7,018 bases of DNA from JAKFWF01 sp041745515 (GTDB taxonomy: Bacteria; Pseudomonadota; Alphaproteobacteria; Rhizobiales; Hyphomicrobiaceae), in assembly GCA_041745515.1 (NCBI GenBank), contig JBGTIU010000112.1, positions 1 to 7,018 on the forward strand. Direction: 5' to 3'. Shown piece by piece: positions 4,909-7,018 of this stretch. The translations under genes and the position numbers were made by a program. The notes under the pieces were generated by a model. The model was not told the origin of the DNA and did no database searches. It worked only from the letters and a program-made list of their open reading frames with translations. Each line of letters opens with the position of its first letter. The stretch's first letter is position 1.

Positions 4909-6653
4909 GCGATCCCGCCCTCGGGCTCCTGATGCTGGGGCTCATCGTTGTGGTCATCATGATGGGCTTTCCGACGGCCTTCACGCTGATGGGCCTTGGC
5001 ATGGTGTTCGGCTTCATCGCCTATTTTAAATCCGGCCAGGCCTGGACCGACAATCTGGTGTTCGACCTGATGGTTCAGCGCACTTACGGCGCGATGACCA
5101 ACGACGTGCTGATCTCGATCCCGCTGTTCGTGCTCATGGGATACGTGATGGAGCGTGGCGCGCTCGTCGACAAGATGTTCTATTCAATCCAGCTCGCGTT
5201 CCGTAACGTTCCAGCCTCGCTCGCGGTGGCGTCACTGATCGTGTGCACCTTCTGGGGCATCGCCAGTGGTCTCGTTGGCGCGGTGGTGGTGTTGATGGGC
5301 GTTATCGCTTTCAACCCGATGCTGCGCGCCGGCTACGACGTCAAGCTCGCGGCTGGGGTGATCACGGCTGGCGGCACGCTCGGCATTCTGATCCCTCCAT
5401 CGGTGATGATCATCGTTTATGCTGCGGTCGCCGGCCAGTCGGTCGTCAAGCTCTACGCGGCCGCAATGTTTCCGGGCTTTTTCCTGGCTCTGCTGTACTT
5501 GGTCTACATCGTCGGCTGGGCCATGCTCAATCCAAAGATTGCGCCGACGTTGCCCGAAGAGCAGCGGCGTGTGCCGGTGCCCGAGTGGCTTCTGAAGCTG
5601 CGCGATGCCTATTCGACCAACATGCCGGCGGCGCTGCTCAAGGCCATCGTGGCTCCGGCAAAAGCAAAAGTAATCGAGGTCGAGGGACGCGGGATCGGCC
5701 GTCGCCTCTTGTTCAAGAATCTGGCATTTGCTCTGGTGCCTTTGATCCTGACCGCCGGAACGCTGTGGCTAGTCTGGTGGTACGTTGTTATTCATCAACA
5801 GTCGACTGCCGCTGTTGCGCCGGTCGCGCTCGAGCAGTTGGGCGGACCCCGGCCTTCGGATGGCGCGACGCCGGCGCAGCGAGGGCCGCCCGCCGGTTTC
5901 CTGTTCTGGTACTCGGTCGCGGCGGTCTTCTTCGGCCTCGTCATGACGCGCTATTACTCGCGCATGACGGCCGATCGCCTAGAGGTCGTAAAGCTGTTGA
6001 CGACATCGATCCTGCCGCTCGGCATCCTCACGGTCGTGGTGCTCGTCGTCATCCTGTTCGGCATTACGACAGCGACCGAGTCTGCGGCCGTTGGCGCTGC
6101 GGGCGCATTTCTTCTGGCTCTGCAAGCGCGCACCCTCGATTGGAAGCGAACCAAGGAAGCGGTGTTCCTGACTGCCAAGACCACGTCGATGGTATGTTGG
6201 CTGTTTGTCGGCTCGGCATTGTTTTCCGGTGTGTTCGCGATTCTCGGCGGCCAAGCTCTGATCGAGAACTGGGTGCTGTCGATGAACTTGACGCCGGTTC
6301 AATTCATGATCCTGTCGCAGGCGATCATCTTCCTGCTGGGCTGGCCGCTCGAATGGACCGAGATCATCGTCATCTTCGTGCCGATCTTCCTGCCGCTGCT
6401 GAAGCACTTCGCCATCGATCCCATCCTATGGGGTACGCTGGTTTTCGTGAACCTGCAGGCGGCGTTCCTGTCACCGCCTGTTGCCATGTCGGCGTTCTAC
6501 CTGAAGGGGGTGGCACCAAAGCACGTCACGCTCAACCAGATCTTCGCGGGCATGATGCCCTACATGCTGATCGTGATCCTGTGCATGGTCCTGATGTACC
6601 TGTGGCCGGGCCTGACGCTGTGGCTGCCGAATTTTCTCTACGGCGGTGGCTAG
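4905..6653 (+). CDS. TRAP transporter large permease (DctM family, FcbT3-like)
   Basis: The 582-aa membrane subunit that carries substrate across the inner membrane, driven by an ion gradient (Na+ in characterised members). The N-terminal half shows the DctM pattern: a hydrophobic helix with MMGFPTAF, then ISIPLFVLMGYVMERG (about 71-86), TFWGIASGLVGAVVVLMG, and ITAGGTLGILIPPSVMIIVY (about 153-172). The second half has FGITTATESAAVGAAGAFLL and a C-terminal hairpin-plus-helix region rich in aromatic and Pro residues. Between the halves (about 208-350) is an inserted segment with a charged loop, two extra hydrophobic helices (about 274-295 and 329-346) and a Pro/Gly-rich linker. This makes it about 150 residues longer than a typical 425-aa DctM, as in the mannitol/chloroaromatic (FcbT3) subgroup. 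The ATG overlaps the small permease stop; GGAG (4891-4894) and AGG (4898-4900) may serve as ribosome binding site. Confidence 0.92.
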   Translation: MSDPALGLLMLGLIVVVIMMGFPTAFTLMGLGMVFGFIAYFKSGQAWTDNLVFDLMVQRTYGAMTNDVLISIPLFVLMGYVMERGALVDKMFYSIQLAFRNVPASLAVASLIVCTFWGIASGLVGAVVVLMGVIAFNPMLRAGYDVKLAAGVITAGGTLGILIPPSVMIIVYAAVAGQSVVKLYAAAMFPGFFLALLYLVYIVGWAMLNPKIAPTLPEEQRRVPVPEWLLKLRDAYSTNMPAALLKAIVAPAKAKVIEVEGRGIGRRLLFKNLAFALVPLILTAGTLWLVWWYVVIHQQSTAAVAPVALEQLGGPRPSDGATPAQRGPPAGFLFWYSVAAVFFGLVMTRYYSRMTADRLEVVKLLTTSILPLGILTVVVLVVILFGITTATESAAVGAAGAFLLALQARTLDWKRTKEAVFLTAKTTSMVCWLFVGSALFSGVFAILGGQALIENWVLSMNLTPVQFMILSQAIIFLLGWPLEWTEIIVIFVPIFLPLLKHFAIDPILWGTLVFVNLQAAFLSPPVAMSAFYLKGVAPKHVTLNQIFAGMMPYMLIVILCMVLMYLWPGLTLWLPNFLYGGG

Positions 6654-6757
6654 GTGTAGCTATTGCGCTGACAGCTGCGGCTGTGTACATGCTCGACGCG
6701 CGCTCAGTGCGCTGGATCAAGTAAGGGCTGGATGATCGGCCGCAATTGATCCGGCCA

Positions 6758-6833
6758 GCCGCAATAGCTCAGCTGGTAGAGCACATCATTCGTAATGATG
6801 GGGTCGGGGGTTCGAGTCCCTCTTGCGGCACCA
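6758..6833 (+). tRNA. tRNA-Thr (anticodon CGU)
   Basis: A complete 76-nt cloverleaf. The acceptor stem is GCCGCAA with TTGCGGC (6758-6764, 6823-6829), then discriminator A and an encoded CCA (6831-6833). The D stem is GCTC/GAGC. The anticodon stem CATCA/TGATG is perfect, with loop TTCGTAA and anticodon CGT at 6791-6793. The T stem (6806-6810 with 6818-6822) has one G-U and a TTCGAGT loop. It decodes ACG codons. It lies 104 bp after the large permease stop. A weak promoter candidate is TTGCGC (6663-6668), 17 bp, TACATG (6686-6691). Short dyads at 6671-6684 and 6738-6756 lie in the same gap, none with a T tract. Confidence 0.95.
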
Positions 6834-6857
6834 AAAATATCAATGTACGACCCGAAC

Positions 6858-6894
6858 ACATGGGTGACAGAGCGTACCTAAGACATAGGTAACA
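6858..6894. repeat. Paired direct repeats at the IS end
   Basis: ACATGGGTGACA (6858-6869) and ACATAGGTAACA (6883-6894) match at 10 of 12 positions with a 25-bp period. The inner copy overlaps the last codons of the transposase (Leu-Pro-Met-Ser). They look like paired transposase-binding sites in the IS terminus; binding is inferred. Confidence 0.5.
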
Positions 6895-7018
6895 CAATCG
6901 GTCCGAATGGGTTGTCGATTGGTTGCAGGGTTTTCTGTTCCAAGTCCACATATCCGAGATCGTAGGTCATGAATGTGACGAGCCAGATGCCGTCATCGAC
7001 CTCCTTCACGCCGAGCCT
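6878..7018 (-). CDS. IS481-like transposase, C-terminal 46 residues (cut by window edge)
   Basis: The frame is open from the right edge to a TAG at 6880-6878. The visible residues, RLGVKEVDDGIWLVTFMTYD then LGYVDLEQKTLQPIDNPFG and PIVLPMS, match the conserved C-terminus I know from DDE transposases of the IS481 type in rhizobia (VKEV-x-DGIWLV-x-F and NPFG-x4-LPMS blocks). The catalytic DDE core lies outside the window, so I cannot tell whether the gene is intact. The gene points toward tRNA-Thr and stops 44 bp from its CCA end. The family assignment rests on the tail alone; a related IS3-group element is the main alternative. Confidence 0.7.
   Translation of the reverse strand, partial: RLGVKEVDDGIWLVTFMTYDLGYVDLEQKTLQPIDNPFGPIVLPMS

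Larger units (their letters stand above)
6844..7018 (-). mobile_element. Right end of an IS481-like insertion sequence (partial)
   Basis: The 3' end of a transposase gene runs in from the right edge, followed within about 35 bp by terminal-repeat-like DNA next to tRNA-Thr. The outer boundary is uncertain. A TGT at 6844 is a candidate because IS481-type elements commonly start with TGT, but the other end and any target duplication lie outside the window. Confidence 0.5.

Noticed and set aside
5243..6724. 493-aa plus-strand ORF in another frame over the large permease
   Set aside because: Its composition is Arg/Ala/Gly/His-rich with no membrane pattern, while the permease frame shows full family motifs. 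It is a shadow of GC-rich coding DNA.
6738..6756. Hairpin GGCCG-N9-CGGCC as a terminator for the TRAP operon
   Set aside because: Only 5 bp, no T tract, and it abuts the tRNA 5' end; not convincing as an intrinsic terminator.

Overview
The window looks like an alphaproteobacterial chromosome, probably order Hyphomicrobiales (Bradyrhizobium/Mesorhizobium-like). The grounds are high GC, the family make-up (GbsR/MarR, DUF4166, DUF2076, a small GHNGGPPL-motif protein, an FcbT-type TRAP system) and a tRNA-Thr(CGU) of alphaproteobacterial type. Genus is an inference; no marker here fixes it.

Left part (1-1436), minus strand: three genes read leftward, an XRE-cupin regulator, a GbsR/MarR-type regulator and the N-terminal part of a DUF4166 protein cut by the window edge. 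The GbsR gene has its own promoter. A perfect 8-bp-arm palindrome sits on its -10 and start region, which suggests autoregulation and a possibly leaderless GTG start.

Middle (1437-2991), plus strand: a divergent intergenic region with a palindrome and direct half-sites, a 90-aa GHNGGPPL-motif protein of unknown function, and a DUF2076 protein with a coiled coil, two Gly-rich hydrophobic blocks and an acidic repeated tail. The 294 bp after it has no convincing gene. It holds several dyads, including an intrinsic-terminator-like structure that reads on the minus strand.

Right part (2992-6653), plus strand: a complete tripartite TRAP transporter operon (Tat-exported binding protein, small permease, large permease with an inserted segment). 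It resembles the FcbT/TakP branch, which handles organic acids such as 2-oxoacids or aromatic carboxylates; the substrate cannot be read from the sequence. A strong hairpin between the binding-protein gene and the permease genes probably sets their expression ratio. tRNA-Thr(CGU) follows, and 44 bp beyond it the C-terminus of an IS481-like transposase runs in from the right edge on the minus strand.

I see no defence system, CRISPR array or clearly unprecedented multi-gene system. The most interesting signals are regulatory: the GbsR operator with leaderless start, the repeated sites upstream of the XRE-cupin gene, the minus-strand terminator in the TRAP leader, and the repeat in the DUF2076 tail that is identical in protein but diverged in DNA.
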